A stretch of DNA of 64,000 bases, taken from positions 21,664,577-21,728,576 of the forward strand of contig NC_092582.1 of the NCBI RefSeq assembly GCF_037975245.1. Direction: 5' to 3'. Shown in pieces: positions 48,211 to 60,900 of the stretch (positions are counted from its first letter, which is position 1; the number at the start of each line of letters is the position of its first letter). The notes under the pieces were generated by a model. It did no database searches and was not told where the DNA came from. It was given only the letters and a program-made list of their open reading frames with translations. Position numbers and translations under genes: made by a program. The DNA comes from Apostichopus japonicus. Its lineage: Eukaryota > Echinodermata > Holothuroidea > Aspidochirotida > Stichopodidae.

Positions 48211-48742
48211 TAGCATTTGGGTTTAAAGTAACATACAGTATGTCCGTCACAGTGGTAGGCTAAATAATTTGGAGCCTCGTGTTCGTGCAGTTCCAGCTGA
48301 ATGCCCCAAATATATATAATTGGGTAACTCCCTCGGAAGTGTCATTTTCTCTTCTTTGAAGTGTAACCGTCGAAAATATTATGTTTCATTGTGTAGTAAA
48401 TAAATCGGCTCGAATATCTCTCATGTGTCCCATAAAATTCCCTCATTATGTTCCTGTTGTCTCAAATATCCCTCATATATCCACGAAGTTTCCATTACGT
48501 GCATACCGGATCTAAAGGGAGTAATAGCCTATGGGATGACTAATAATCAGACACACTTAAAAGAGGAAAAGGGAGAAGTAAAATTGCTGGTTTCAGTTGC
48601 GAACAACAACAAAAAAGTATTTAAACGAGGACCGTTTTTGCACTGTTTGTTTATCCTTATTGACACTCGTACATACATTGTTGGAATATCTGCAGCGCTC
48701 CGTCAATCCTAATTACGTGAATAAAATAGAAACTTAGGTATT

Positions 48743-48773
48743 CCCATAGAAATTGAACTTCAATTTCTATGGG
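48743..48773. repeat. Perfect inverted repeat, 15-bp arms, 1-nt spacer
   Basis: CCCATAGAAATTGAA is followed, after one C, by its exact reverse complement. It lies about 590 bp upstream of the STKLD1 ATG. Confidence 0.9.
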
Positions 48774-49954
48774 TATTTCACATATAGATAATGATTTTGC
48801 TCTCATGAGCTGTACTGCGCCAAGTTGTAAATGGCGATTTTTCGTTTTGTCTCCTGATCGTTTTGGGTATAATGTGAGAAATGTGGAGGAGCGCGCGGTG
48901 AGGGTGGGGGGGGGGGGGGTCTGGGAACAGAAGTCTTTCTTTGAGAACTATCTCTTAAGTTATTTGATACAGCGTTATGGGAATCTTTTTGGTCTTGAAA
49001 TCAATATAATAATTCAAATATGCCTAAGGTAAGAAACATGGCCCGACTCAACGAACATAATATAGTCAGTCGTGCGTGCATTGCATTGCAAATCTATGAT
49101 CAGCTCGAAAGGATCATTGTATATCAGACTTGTATTTACCAGCATATGGAGCAGTCAGGCATCGTTCCATGACTAGAAATAAAAAATAAAAAAATGAGGG
49201 GCGTGGAAAGAGGGTGAGGTGGGAGAGGTTGGTTTCGTGTGCCAGAGGAATATTCCTCCTTTACACATCTATTTGTGTTAATTTTCGCTATGGCTACATC
49301 GCTTTAAGTGTTTCCCACTTCCTGCTGTGCAATATATCCATTTAGTACGCCTAAAATAAAGCACAAGGCTCTTACTAAATCAACTAAGCCGAGCACTCGG
49401 TACACAAACTGGAACTAAAACTGTGTATATGTAGATGTCATTTACGTCTAGACCTTAGGTCATTTACGCCTACGTGTGCCAATAACCTTTGTACTCGATA
49501 TAAGTGTCCAACAGTTTGACCGCAAATATCACCGTCCAATAAGCCACGTCGTGGTATTTATATTGTCACCAGATTCTAGCATATTTGCTGTGGAAAAATC
49601 CAAAAGATCTTTCTAACCATTCACTCAACAAGGTGTAACCTTTCGAAATGTCTTTCATTCAGCAATTTACACGCTGTTGAAGTTGTATTGGAACACAACC
49701 AAGAGAACCAAATGGCTTACATTTGATAACGCACGCAGCGATTCATACACAATGACAACAGTTCAACTATATTACTACGCAAATGCAGTTAAAATAAAGG
49801 AATGATGACATATTCACCACTGTGCATATGCCCTTCAGTTACCCAACAGACCCTTCTTATAGGGAAGGCAAACCACTTTCCTTAGACTCCTCTCCAGGAC
49901 ACACATGCATTCACCATTTGTGTCCCCCCTCCCCCCCCCCCACACATGTTGAGT

Positions 49955-50565
49955 CAGTGCTGCCAAGTCACCCGCTTTGGGCGGGTGTCACCCGCATTTT
50001 CGGGTCGTCTCCCGCTCACCCGCCCACCTGTCCGAATATCCCGCATTTTCCCAAAAACTCCCGCATTTTTGAAGAATCTCCCGCATTGTAAGCCCACAGA
50101 GTTTTTCCTGTGAAAGTGTATCATTGCTAGCGTGAAATTCATTTCATCACACCAAAATGCGAATTATCTCAGAACCGCCAGGATCGGAAATTACTCAAAG
50201 CCGATCGTGATAAATATGCCCGGCTGAAAGCAACGTTACCTATACGATTCGTGAAAAATAATACCGTTACGACACACGAGAACGCTACAGCATCCGCAAA
50301 ATTTCAGAGATTTTTTTTATTTCAAGATATTTTTTCCTCTGGAATGAAAAAAAAATAGACACAATACAAATATGGAGACAGTATAGATTCAGCTTAGATG
50401 GCCCGGGAAGTGATGTTTTCGGCCATCTGAGGGGCCGTAAGATCCCAAAATTTTCTTGTACGCTTCGCGCCAACCCATGGTGGCGCTCCGCTTAGATGGT
50501 GTACGTAACCAACAGCACCAGACAATTTTCACCCGCCTAAAAAACATCTGACCTTGGCATCTCTG
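49955..50565. mobile_element. Non-autonomous hAT-like element (611 bp)
   Basis: The left end is CAGTGCTGCCAAGTC and the right end, read inward, is CAGAGATGCCAAGGTC. Direct repeats GTTGAGT flank both sides (49948-49954 and 50566-50572). The subterminal ACCCGC motif occurs on both ends, and the left half has several CCCGCATTTT repeats. No transposase is visible. Confidence 0.7.
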
Positions 50566-52276
50566 GTTGAGTAGTTCAGCTGAGATGACTCTGGTTTAGC
50601 TCAGATCTATATATGGGTCTCTATATAGTCCAGGCTTTATATATAAACACGTACCCCTTCGTCAGATCATTGATCCGAGGCTAGGTCAGAAAGTAAGATG
50701 ACCTGGCAATTCAGGTCGATTAATCGCACGTGACCTGCCAAACTCACAAAAATAGGACGATTTCATTACAAGTTTCCATAACTAGAATAGGAAGAATATA
50801 GGATAAAAATAGGGAGAACTGGGCAAAATCCAACTAAAACAAAATAGATACAAAATAACATAAGAACAGTTTTGAATAGAATGTTTGAATAGAACCCATT
50901 GTTAATAACATGTAAACATAAATAATTGAGTTTTGGAAACAACAAATTGCAAATAGAAAAAAAAATATTGCGTTTACAATTCCGACGTTAGCGCTGCAAA
51001 ACTCAGTAGCATCAGCATTTTACACAACCTACTGCCCCCAAAACGAAGTAAACTTTCTCTACCCAAGTATATTAATCCAATATCAATGCTTCGAAGGCAA
51101 ACAAAATCTGGAATTTGTCAAGCACAAAATATTTGTGTTGCTATTCATAGTATCACTGCTGTCACTCATTAATGAGTGTTGCACTTTTAATCTATTCATT
51201 GTTGTTTTTTTGTCATTCTGCCTTTAAAACCATCGTTTTAATCTGGATGTTACTGACAGTGTATTAGTGTTAATCACTTTATTTCTAACAATATGTGATG
51301 CACCATCAATTTAGAATTAGGAGCAAGGGGGGGGGGGGGGGTGGGGAGGGGGAGGATGGAACATTTGGTGCACATACAAAAAACAAAATAAGATGACATG
51401 GTGTACATGTGACATAAAGAGGGCAGTATGAGCTTATTACTGGGTCTAAATATACAGCTCTGATTACTGGTTAAATTGAAATGGAAAGTACCACATCCTT
51501 TCATTTTCAAATTCATGCACAGATATGCTACCAACTTTGTTATTTGTTGGAGGGGGAGGGGGTGGGGAAAGGGGGGTCATTACCACCCTGGATATCCAAT
51601 ATAGAAAGAAAGATGCATTATTAAAAGGCAAACACAAGTCAATACTGTTTGGTCACATGGTTGAAATGTTTATTACTTTTCATAAATATCTTCGATCTAG
51701 CGATACAATACCCACACTAAGAAAATAAGACTCCATCTCTGATTACTGTAAAAAATAATTTCATAAGCAAGCAAGCATCTACATCACAACTGCTTATATA
51801 ATATCTATAATCTATAAACTTTGTTCACTGAAGTGAATAAACCTATTTATTATTGAAGTCAAAACCTTCTTAAGATCTGGGAAGAATTTACTTTGTATTG
51901 TTTTGGTACATTCAATGTGCATAAGACTGCCTACGAATAACAAAGACAACACAAAAAAGTGAGTTTAACACAATGCTACTCTATCAAGTAACGACAACAG
52001 TGAATAGGAAAATATCTATTAATATTAATAAACAGAAAATTTTCATTAATATTTATCACATTTCCTTTAAAGTTTTGTGCTCTCTTAAACTGCATGATAA
52101 TAAAGATATTATTTTACAATTGTTATCTCTTATCATTTAATCTATCATCGTTCTAATCTCGGGATCAACAGCATTAGGCTTAGCTATGGTACAGTAAAAA
52201 AAGGGGAAAATACAATGTAACGGACAATATACAAAACAACAAATATAATTTACAACACCATAATAAACCTATTTAC

Positions 52277-52281
<5 letters not shown>

Positions 52282-52354
<73 letters not shown>
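52282..52354. repeat. (AT)n dinucleotide array
   Basis: About 36 uninterrupted AT units. Confidence 0.97.
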
Positions 52355-52358
<4 letters not shown>

Positions 52359-54972
52359 TTATATATAAGGACTGAATAAATGTTTGAGAAAAATGTACAA
52401 CTTGGACATAAAAGGCGGTTAGGAAACAAAAACATTCCCAAAGAAGGAGGTAACATTTTTATACTTCTTATAGAACAGTTGAAATAGAAGACAGTTCATG
52501 AAGTTACTACTAACTATCTTGAAGCAACTAAACTCTCATCATTCGTTACAAATCCCACACAAATGAACAGAAACCATTTTGTGATCACGATGTAGAGACA
52601 TTCTGATAAAATTTGAACTACTTATTTCTTACAGACAAATTGTCTATAAATGTTATTCATTTACTTGTTGGATAACTTACAGATGGGGATGTGCTCTGAG
52701 TAGATGGAATCAAACATCATCAGAAAAATATCATTCAGATATATATTAATGTTGTGAACTAAGAAATGCTCAATGTCTTAAAGATTAGCATCTCAACTTT
52801 AGACTTTTTGCAATGTGTAGAAGAATTATTTAGGCTTTAACAACTCTACCAGGACGACGTTCATGTTTATCAAACGTGCTTAAAATGTAATATGGTGGCA
52901 CAAACTATTGCTCAAAATGTGCACAATTCCTTTTCTCACAACAATCATAGTCTCATTTTCTAAACTAAAGAATTCTTACATCATCTTTTGCTTGTAGAAA
53001 TTTTCTTCAATTTAAATAAAAAGAGTCAGAGGAGAGGTGTACCTCAATTCGCTTGAGGTTTACATCAGTATTGGGAAACCTCACGCAGGGCGTAGCTTGG
53101 GGGGGGGGAGGGAACCTCATGCCTGGGCATACCTGGGGCAGGTAGTGCCCAATTTCTACATCAACAATTTTTCTGACCATTTTTTGAAGGTGGGGCAGTT
53201 GAAGTTGGATTTGCTTAGTGTCCAGGTAGAATTGTTTTGAAAGCAAACCAACAGTTTTATTCATTAATGAAACCCTCTCATGGGTCAAAAACCTATGCTA
53301 GGTAAGTATGGTAGCAGCCATGAGGACTCTTGGTTTTCAGTATTATTGCTGCTATCCAAATCTTTGTCAAAGCTTTCATGAAGTGCACCCATACAGAAAG
53401 ACATATTCTGAAAGTATGCCCTCTAAAATGAAATGATTTCCTTGATGTTCCCAACCTGGTAGTAAATTTAGTATTTTGTTCCCTTTATCATCACAAGCTG
53501 TTTCTCTTTTGTGGTACTTTGAGAGCTAAAACCACTTTAGTCTTTGATGCTACTGTCCAATGCCAAACTCAATTCCCTACTGCAGCTTACAATAATGAAT
53601 TAATGAAAGAATATCATCCAAATGTGAAAGCATTTTGCCCTTTGATAACCTACTTTGAAAAACATGAATTGATAACCGTTTTCCATGCAAATTTGATTTA
53701 AAATGAGATGAATACCTTAATATGGGTTGGTAACTGATCACAAACAACGATAAACTAATAGCACATATTAACGAAAAAAGAAAAAAAATAGAAAGCGTAA
53801 AAAAAGATACCTCTTCCGTCCACAAAGACCTATCAATTTTGCATAACGTTTTCATAAATGAATATTCAATAGTTAAAGTGGATTCAGCAAAAAAATAAAG
53901 CCTCTTCATTTGTTGCAATAATTGTCATTGATGAAAACTTGAATATGCATATAATCATACAAAGACAGCAACCAATCGGGACAGATATCTAATGTTAGTA
54001 CCACTTTTTACAGTACTTTCATGTCATACATATTCAAAGCATTCAATATGGCAGCATGAACAGTTCTAAACCTTTATCTAATACAAACAGGATCTTAATG
54101 CTACTCATACCAATACAAGTGTACTATACAAAGTGTACCATACAAGTATTATATGAAAGTATCATCATTAAAAAAGTCGTTCTAAATGGGTCGATGAAGG
54201 CTTTTTTAAAGCTAACTGCATCATGTCCTAGTTTTGTCGAAACTATACAGACCAATAGAAAGAGCAAACAGCTAATTCTCAAGAAACATAACAGGTAAAG
54301 TCGAGATGAAATCTGCAGAGGTAGGTACTAAAAACAAAAGGCTACCAACTAGTGCTCAAGGATCCAGTCAATCAAGTTTGAACAGTAATACGTGTGACCA
54401 GAAGATATAGTCTTCAATGCTAGATATTTAAGAGACCATACAGTCAGCAAATGAATCTTTGCCTAAAGTGTTCAATGAAATACTGAACTTTGACCTCTTT
54501 GTCATAACAGCAATCTCTGGAACGTAACATTTCTCTCAAAGGTATAAATGTCATGGAAATTGTTATTTCATCCAAAGAACTGCAAAGAAATAAATGTACT
54601 CTTAACAGCACTGTGGCCATATTAGCAAAGCTAGCAATTTTGGGGGGAAACTATTTACTGTTTTTTGACAATACAAACACACATGTTACTGTCTTTCGTT
54701 GCTTTTGAATATATAACACCAGATAAAATAACACCATTATTAAATGCTACATTTAAAGTTCAAAAGCAAATAGGGCGGGCATGTTTCTTACATCTGAAAA
54801 TAACTAATAATCCCTGTTTTCCCCCTTCTAAACTGACCTTTCCAAATTGCCTCAGAGTAAGCTGAGAACAAGATAATGGGCAAACAAGTTCAGATTACTG
54901 ATGGAAAACTTATTTCTTACAAAATAGTGATATAATTGTTACTTGAACATACACAGACATGGACAGAATCAG

Positions 54973-55007
<35 letters not shown>

Positions 55008-56764
55008 GTATTTGATAGAGCGCTCTACAAAAGATCACAGCGCTTAATGTGCTAAAAGATCACAGATATCACAGATAAAAGATCACAGGTTCAATGTCAA
55101 CATTGATACTTGAATCCTAACATAAGAGTTGAGGTTATAAATTTGGCACTTGGATATATCTTATCCATTGCTTTACTACTCAATTGATATGCAATATTTA
55201 TACCACAATCCTTCCTTATCGAGTGCAGCTATAAATTTGGTATTTTGGCATGTTTGGGCATAGCCAAATACAGATACAATAACATCAATGGTGCCAAAAT
55301 CCTCCATTGTAGCTGACAGTACTAACTATGGAACTGACATGTGACAAACAACTTTGTTTAAAGACAAATCAAAATTAACATTAAATGTTTTTTTCATACT
55401 TGGAGAATTTCCTTGAAAAATAAAATCTATGCACTTTAACAAACAAAAACACAAAAATATTTTAAACCAACAAGAAACTATTAGTCAATGGTTTAAAGCC
55501 ACCAAAGGACTTACAGCCATATAAACCCCATCCCCTATTAATGAGGCTTACATCAATGATCATTGGAAATGTTGAAATGATGAACAAGCAAGTACTTTAT
55601 TTAATTTGGAGTCAGATATAACTATATTCAACAATATTTGAACACTAGTTTTAGATCTGATTTATATGTTTACTGGCACCTAAAATGATGGTTGTCTGCA
55701 ATTCATCAGGTGTTGCATAATTAAATTAACAACACCATATCCACTTCCCAGCAGATTTTATACATTAACTAGGGCAATGATGGGTATTAATGAACCACAG
55801 ACAAGAACTTTGTTAGCTTTTAGAAGAAACAGCATTCCACTCAATTACGTTTGAAAGAGACAAGAGCAATTTCTATGACCAACACTGTGTTTCTACTTCT
55901 TTCCTTCAGAGTCAGACATTTATTTTAGATCCTTCTTTGGGAATTAAGAAATGTTTGGCATTATTTTTGGGACATATCTTCCAAGTTCAATATGCTGTCA
56001 ACTTTACACTACAAGGCAATCAATAACATGAAATTATCATATTATATTTTGCACGATGAATAAATTGAATATTTAACATCATTAACTTTTTCGCTCAAAA
56101 GTTCTGAATAATGTAAAAACAAAAACTTAATTTATTTGGAGAAAATCATCCCTCTCTGATATATATTGCTTAGAACTATGTTAAACAGGTATAAGAAAAT
56201 TGGTTTTAATATTTATAAAGAAAAATAGGATTTCTATTTACATTTATGGTACTTGTAGTGAATACCTTTTCTTACGATGTATACTCTGAACTCTTTAATG
56301 TAAGTATCTCCATTGAACTTTATATATGTGTCTCATGTGTGCTATGTGGTGAGTTGTATAACAACAAATTTGCAGTTTTGATACTAAGATTATAATGACC
56401 ATGAATGATGTGAATGTTCAATCCCACTGCATCATTACCAAGGTTGCTTACCTCTCCTTTCACAATTGTGACAATTGATATTATGATAGTAGAGTATATA
56501 TAGTATGATATTATGATTGTATTATATTCATACCATTCCAAGAGGTAGTACATTTTAATGTTCTATTCGTATTTGGCAAGGAAACATGGGGTGGGGATGG
56601 GGTGGTGACAAACAAAGGATTGGGAGGGTGACATGTCACTTTGGAGGACGCTTACCTCCCCCCCCCCCCCCGCGTCCTTGAAAAAGAGTTAGACTTTCCA
56701 AACAACTGATGACATCTCATCCAAAGTCATGAAATATATATTTTAATTTGTACGATAATAGGTC

Positions 56765-57901
56765 TCATGTACCGACCAGCCCTTCAATATCATCCAAGGT
56801 CATGGACTCGATTGCACGGGGAGGTCTCGGGACACCGGAATCCTCCGAATTTTCATCGTCGGAGAAGCTGATATGTAACTGTGTTTCCTTTCCGGTAAGA
56901 CTCTTCCGCTTGGCTTCCTCGTCAGCGCTTTCTTCGAACGCCGAGAGGTCTAGGACGTCGAGGTCTTCGTTCTGGGGCAAGGAGAGAGTCATGTCCATCG
57001 CTGTATTGTTATTGGCCGCGTCATCCTTGTTCTCAATGATCCCTCTGGTCGCTCCGACGAGTTCGAGATCGGTGGTGTTGGAATCTAAGGAGGTCTCTGA
57101 CAGAAACATATTGTTCGTTTGAAAATTTGAGTTGGAATTATTACTGTGGCTGAGTTCAATGTTTTTATTCTCTGCGTCTTCCAACGTCGTTTTGATTTTG
57201 ATCGGCGTCACCTCCGCGACCGAGGAGTGGCTCTGACTCTGCTCGCCGAGTTCCAGCCGATCGGAGGTACGGTCTTGCATATCTGTCGTGACCACGATGG
57301 CCACATTCCCATTCGACAGATGCTCCTCTTCCTGTTGCAGTCTAGGAGAATCCGCGTCCAATCGTTGGTTTTTATTCGGCGACCTCGACAACATATTTAA
57401 TCTGTTCATGTCGTCCGTCAACGTATCGGGTAGAGGAAAGTGTCCGGAGACCGGTCGACTACGCTGCTCCATGAATTCATTGAATTCGTTGTTCTCGCTG
57501 GAGCTACTCAAACTGTGATCGTAAAGGGGCTGACCTGCTGGTTGGTCGGGGTTGTAACCCACGTGTAGTTGTCGTTGCAGTTGCTCCAGACGCTCCAGGG
57601 TGTGACCCTGACTGGCAGGTTCGGGTCCGTTTGGCATTATCTGACCCATGGCATGGAACTCGGGGAGGTCAACGCTGTTGTCGTGACCGTAGTCATTGCC
57701 ACTGTGATGGGTCATCGTCAGGTGTGGCGGTGAAGAGAACGGATTACTGTGACTGAATGTATTATTATGGGATGGCGGCGAGAGTGACGTTGTGGTATTC
57801 AGGTTGGCGAGTTTGGTCTCTAACTCGTGCAGCATATTGACCAGCTGTTCCTGGTGGTCAACCAGCTCTTTGTTGTGTACCATCAGCTCTTGGACCCTTG
57901 C
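56765..57901 (-). CDS. NOS1AP: NOS1AP-like last exon (378 aa plus stop)
   Basis: After GATTGCAG the exon encodes the second half of the coiled coil (about 35 residues). A long Ser/Asn/Gln/Glu-rich tail follows, with clusters such as [12 protein letters not shown] and [21 protein letters not shown] is at 56765-56767. The tail lacks the Glu-Ile-Ala-Val end by which vertebrate NOS1AP binds the nNOS PDZ domain. Confidence 0.92.
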   Translation of the reverse strand, partial: ARVQELMVHNKELVDHQEQLVNMLHELETKLANLNTTTSLSPPSHNNTFSHSNPFSSPPHLTMTHHSGNDYGHDNSVDLPEFHAMGQIMPNGPEPASQGHTLERLEQLQRQLHVGYNPDQPAGQPLYDHSLSSSSENNEFNEFMEQRSRPVSGHFPLPDTLTDDMNRLNMLSRSPNKNQRLDADSPRLQQEEEHLSNGNVAIVVTTDMQDRTSDRLELGEQSQSHSSVAEVTPIKIKTTLEDAENKNIELSHSNNSNSNFQTNNMFLSETSLDSNTTDLELVGATRGIIENKDDAANNNTAMDMTLSLPQNEDLDVLDLSAFEESADEEAKRKSLTGKETQLHISFSDDENSEDSGVPRPPRAIESMTLDDIEGLVGT

Positions 57902-60900
57902 CTGCAATCGTACAAGAAAGAACACATATAAGAACACATATAAGAACACATATAAGTAAGAACACCTTGATAGCAAGGACTACTAGCGGAAGTAGCTGCC
58001 ATTCATTACAAAGAAACATAAGCATGTCCACTGGCCAATAGTATTGTCCACAAACATTCTTGAGGTTCAGAGCCTTGAATTGTCATGCACAAAAAGCATG
58101 TCCCTAAACTAAACTATTTGTCTAATTATTTAACACCCCCTAAACTTGTAAGGTTTAGATCTTTAAGTAGGTTTCATTGGCTAAATCAGTCTGACACTCC
58201 CACTTTTAAACTAGATTCTTCCTTTCAGAAGGTCCTTTTCTGACAAACTTATCGTATTTATCACTGAATTTACCTCACCCACTGATACCTGAGGATGAGT
58301 CTTCGTAGCTCAGACCGTCTGACTCACAACCTCCCTATAATACCCTTATTTAGTACCGGGGGGGGGCGATACATCCTACCCTCACTGCTGATGTTGACCA
58401 TGCAAGACAAATTCCTGGTCATCAAATGCAACTACCGGAGGGTTACAGCTCTTTTATAATACAGGAAACCATCATTAAACCATCATTAATGTTAGTTCAT
58501 GTAGCACATCCTTACAATCCTGTTTGTATTAAGACAATCACACTTCCTTTCATTAAAATTTCCAATTTTTTTTTTCAAAAGGGTTAATTTTACAGACTTT
58601 AATACAATTAGTACTCTATTGCCAGATCACAATGGTATCACCTAGGTTACACACTACCTAGGTTACACATTACCTAGGTTACACACTACCTAGGTTACAC
58701 ACTACCTAGGTTACACATTACCTAGGTTACACACTACATTGTGTTGGGTACTGCTACTCACATAAGTTCACTAACCCTTTGAAATCTTCATGTATTTATA
58801 AGACTATGCATTATATGCAAACCTTACAGTGGATTTTAATACCTTTTAACAAATAAAATCCTAAAGCAATGTTATGTGTGGAAGAAGACACAGTGGAGAA
58901 TCCTGTCATTCTAAACTAGGTCAGACTTGAAAACAGAATGATCACTAATTGTTGTGTAGTTAGGTTACAACACATTAGCCTGAATATCTGTGTATTACTC
59001 ATGTAGCAGTAGCTCATGGCCATGAGTTCATCAACATGGCAAAAATAGTACATCTAGACCAAAGAAATGTTAAACAATGTTACATGTATTGCTTTTTCAT
59101 GGTTTCACTTCATTGTCCTTGCAAACTGTTCAAGAAAAAAGTAGGGACAAAGGAGCAGCTTGTTACTCAGTTGAACTTCAGCAACTTAGTCAGAAATCAA
59201 CATCTGTCTTCAATTTTGTAGACCCTTTCACCTTCATAATGTTCATAGCATTTCCATACTGATTTTAAGGCCATGGTAAGAAAACTTATCAGAGTAGAAA
59301 AAAAAGAAAAAGTCCAGTCACACAAGATACAACTTAAAAGCAACATTTTGGTGACTTTTACAGTTTAGAAAGATCAGACAAAGTCCAGTCCCACACGATA
59401 CAACTTAAAAGCAACATTTTGGTGACTTTTTTCTATCCTGAACCAACATGTCCAATGCTATGAATTCAGGCTTGACTATAGCTATGCAGCTTACGTCTAC
59501 TTGAAGAATATCTGTTCGGTATCGTCTATGACCATGTGAGACATAATGTCATGGTTCCTGCTTTTAATTACCTCCTGGTCCTGTGAGAAACACATGATTG
59601 TCCCATCTTGTTTAGAATGTCAATGACTTTTGTCAATCCCAGCCTGGTAATGTCAGTTTCCTTGTTCTAATTTATTGTCCTCTTTGTAGAAGAAGTATTA
59701 ATTACTAGTATAAAGCAACACAGCTTTTGTTGTGATACTATCTCCATTCTAGCACTAAAATCTTTAGAATACTTTCACAGTCCATAAGTACTCCCTCTTA
59801 AACTTTCACTCAGTGAAAAAAACTTGGAGAAGTGTGACAGATTGCAATTATTTTGGCTTGAGTAATACTTCCTTATGTGTGGCAAACTTGTTGAGTTTTA
59901 CTTGTAGAGATTGATTAATCATGTGTTTACACACTATGAGCTAACAGTGTGTTTCTTAACTATAGGGCAGAGTAAAACTGGTGCCCATATTTGTGTCCTA
60001 AGCAAATAGGCTCTGCTCATGTTTTTTTCAGCTTAGCAGCACCCAGCTAATTCCCTATATATTGTATGCTGATTACGTTGTGCAATGACTTACAATCATG
60101 CACTATTTGGTCAAAACTCTTTGGCAAATGGCAACATGGTTTTTAACTATGTTGTTTTTTAGCTAATTACTAATAACCGTAAAACAACTGGTTACAGCGA
60201 CATTATTTCTTACGCATGTCGTAGCAACAAGCATTACCGACTTGGCTAGGATCACACAACTCTTAAAGCTTTTAATGAAAATGTGGAAGTCCCCTGCTGT
60301 GTAGGCCTACTAACAGGTAAAGGCTGCAAGCACGAAAGTACTGCAGATTAAAAACTTTTTGCCAGGTTGTAACCATGATATTATGGGTCTTGGGTGTTTA
60401 AATCCCATACTTAGTGACACAAGAGTCTTTTAGAGCTGAGATGATAAAAATCAAATCAATGTTCCAAATTATTTGTCACTATGGTAATAAAAAACACACC
60501 AACAAAGCATGTAACTAGGGACGAGGTTAGGCTTCATTGTGACATACACAAACAGCGGTAGTCACACAAGAATCTGTACAAGAACGTTTCATGTCGGATA
60601 TAAAATACATGAGAGGTGGCTAAACGTCTCATGGATGATTCCACTTCTAATTAAGCACTACTAATTTAAGTTACTGCCAGAAAATGCCTGATGGATGCTT
60701 TTACCTGTGCTTCGAGTCGGGCGGAACTCTCTGCGGTGAGCTGGTCCTTGAGAAGCTGAACCTGGGCTAACGCCACCTGTGTCTGCATGTCCTGTTGTTG
60801 TAACTGGTGATGGAGGAGTTGTTTCTGGTGATAGAGGCTGAGGGGTGGGAAGCCACTGGCTTCATCTACTCCTGCCGCTGGTGCTATCGGTGAAGTAGCC

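Larger units (their letters stand above)
48152..56764. other. Intergenic/UTR stretch between STKLD1 and the NOS1AP homolog
   Basis: Both genes lie on the minus strand, so this is the STKLD1 upstream region followed by the NOS1AP-like 3' flank. It contains a hairpin (48743-48773), a hAT-like element (49955-50565), a TA array (52282-52354), a TTA repeat near 54978 and long G or C runs near 48907, 49930, 51330 and 56658. I see no coding exon. Part of 52,400-56,764 could be a long 3' UTR; AATAAA candidates on the minus strand include 56131-56136. Confidence 0.5.
57902..60704. other. Intron of the NOS1AP homolog
   Basis: Apart from a 12-bp tandem repeat next to the acceptor, the CCTAGG minisatellite, a 71-bp duplication and a short G-run near 58360, I see nothing coding or mobile. 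Confidence 0.6.

Noticed and set aside
50402-50480. Minus-strand GCCACCATGG with a short frame inside the hAT-like element
   Set aside because: An excellent start context, but the frame closes after about 28 codons and lies in a repetitive element.
52282-52354. Replication origin or matrix attachment signal in the AT array
   Set aside because: A plain dinucleotide microsatellite; nothing further supports a function.
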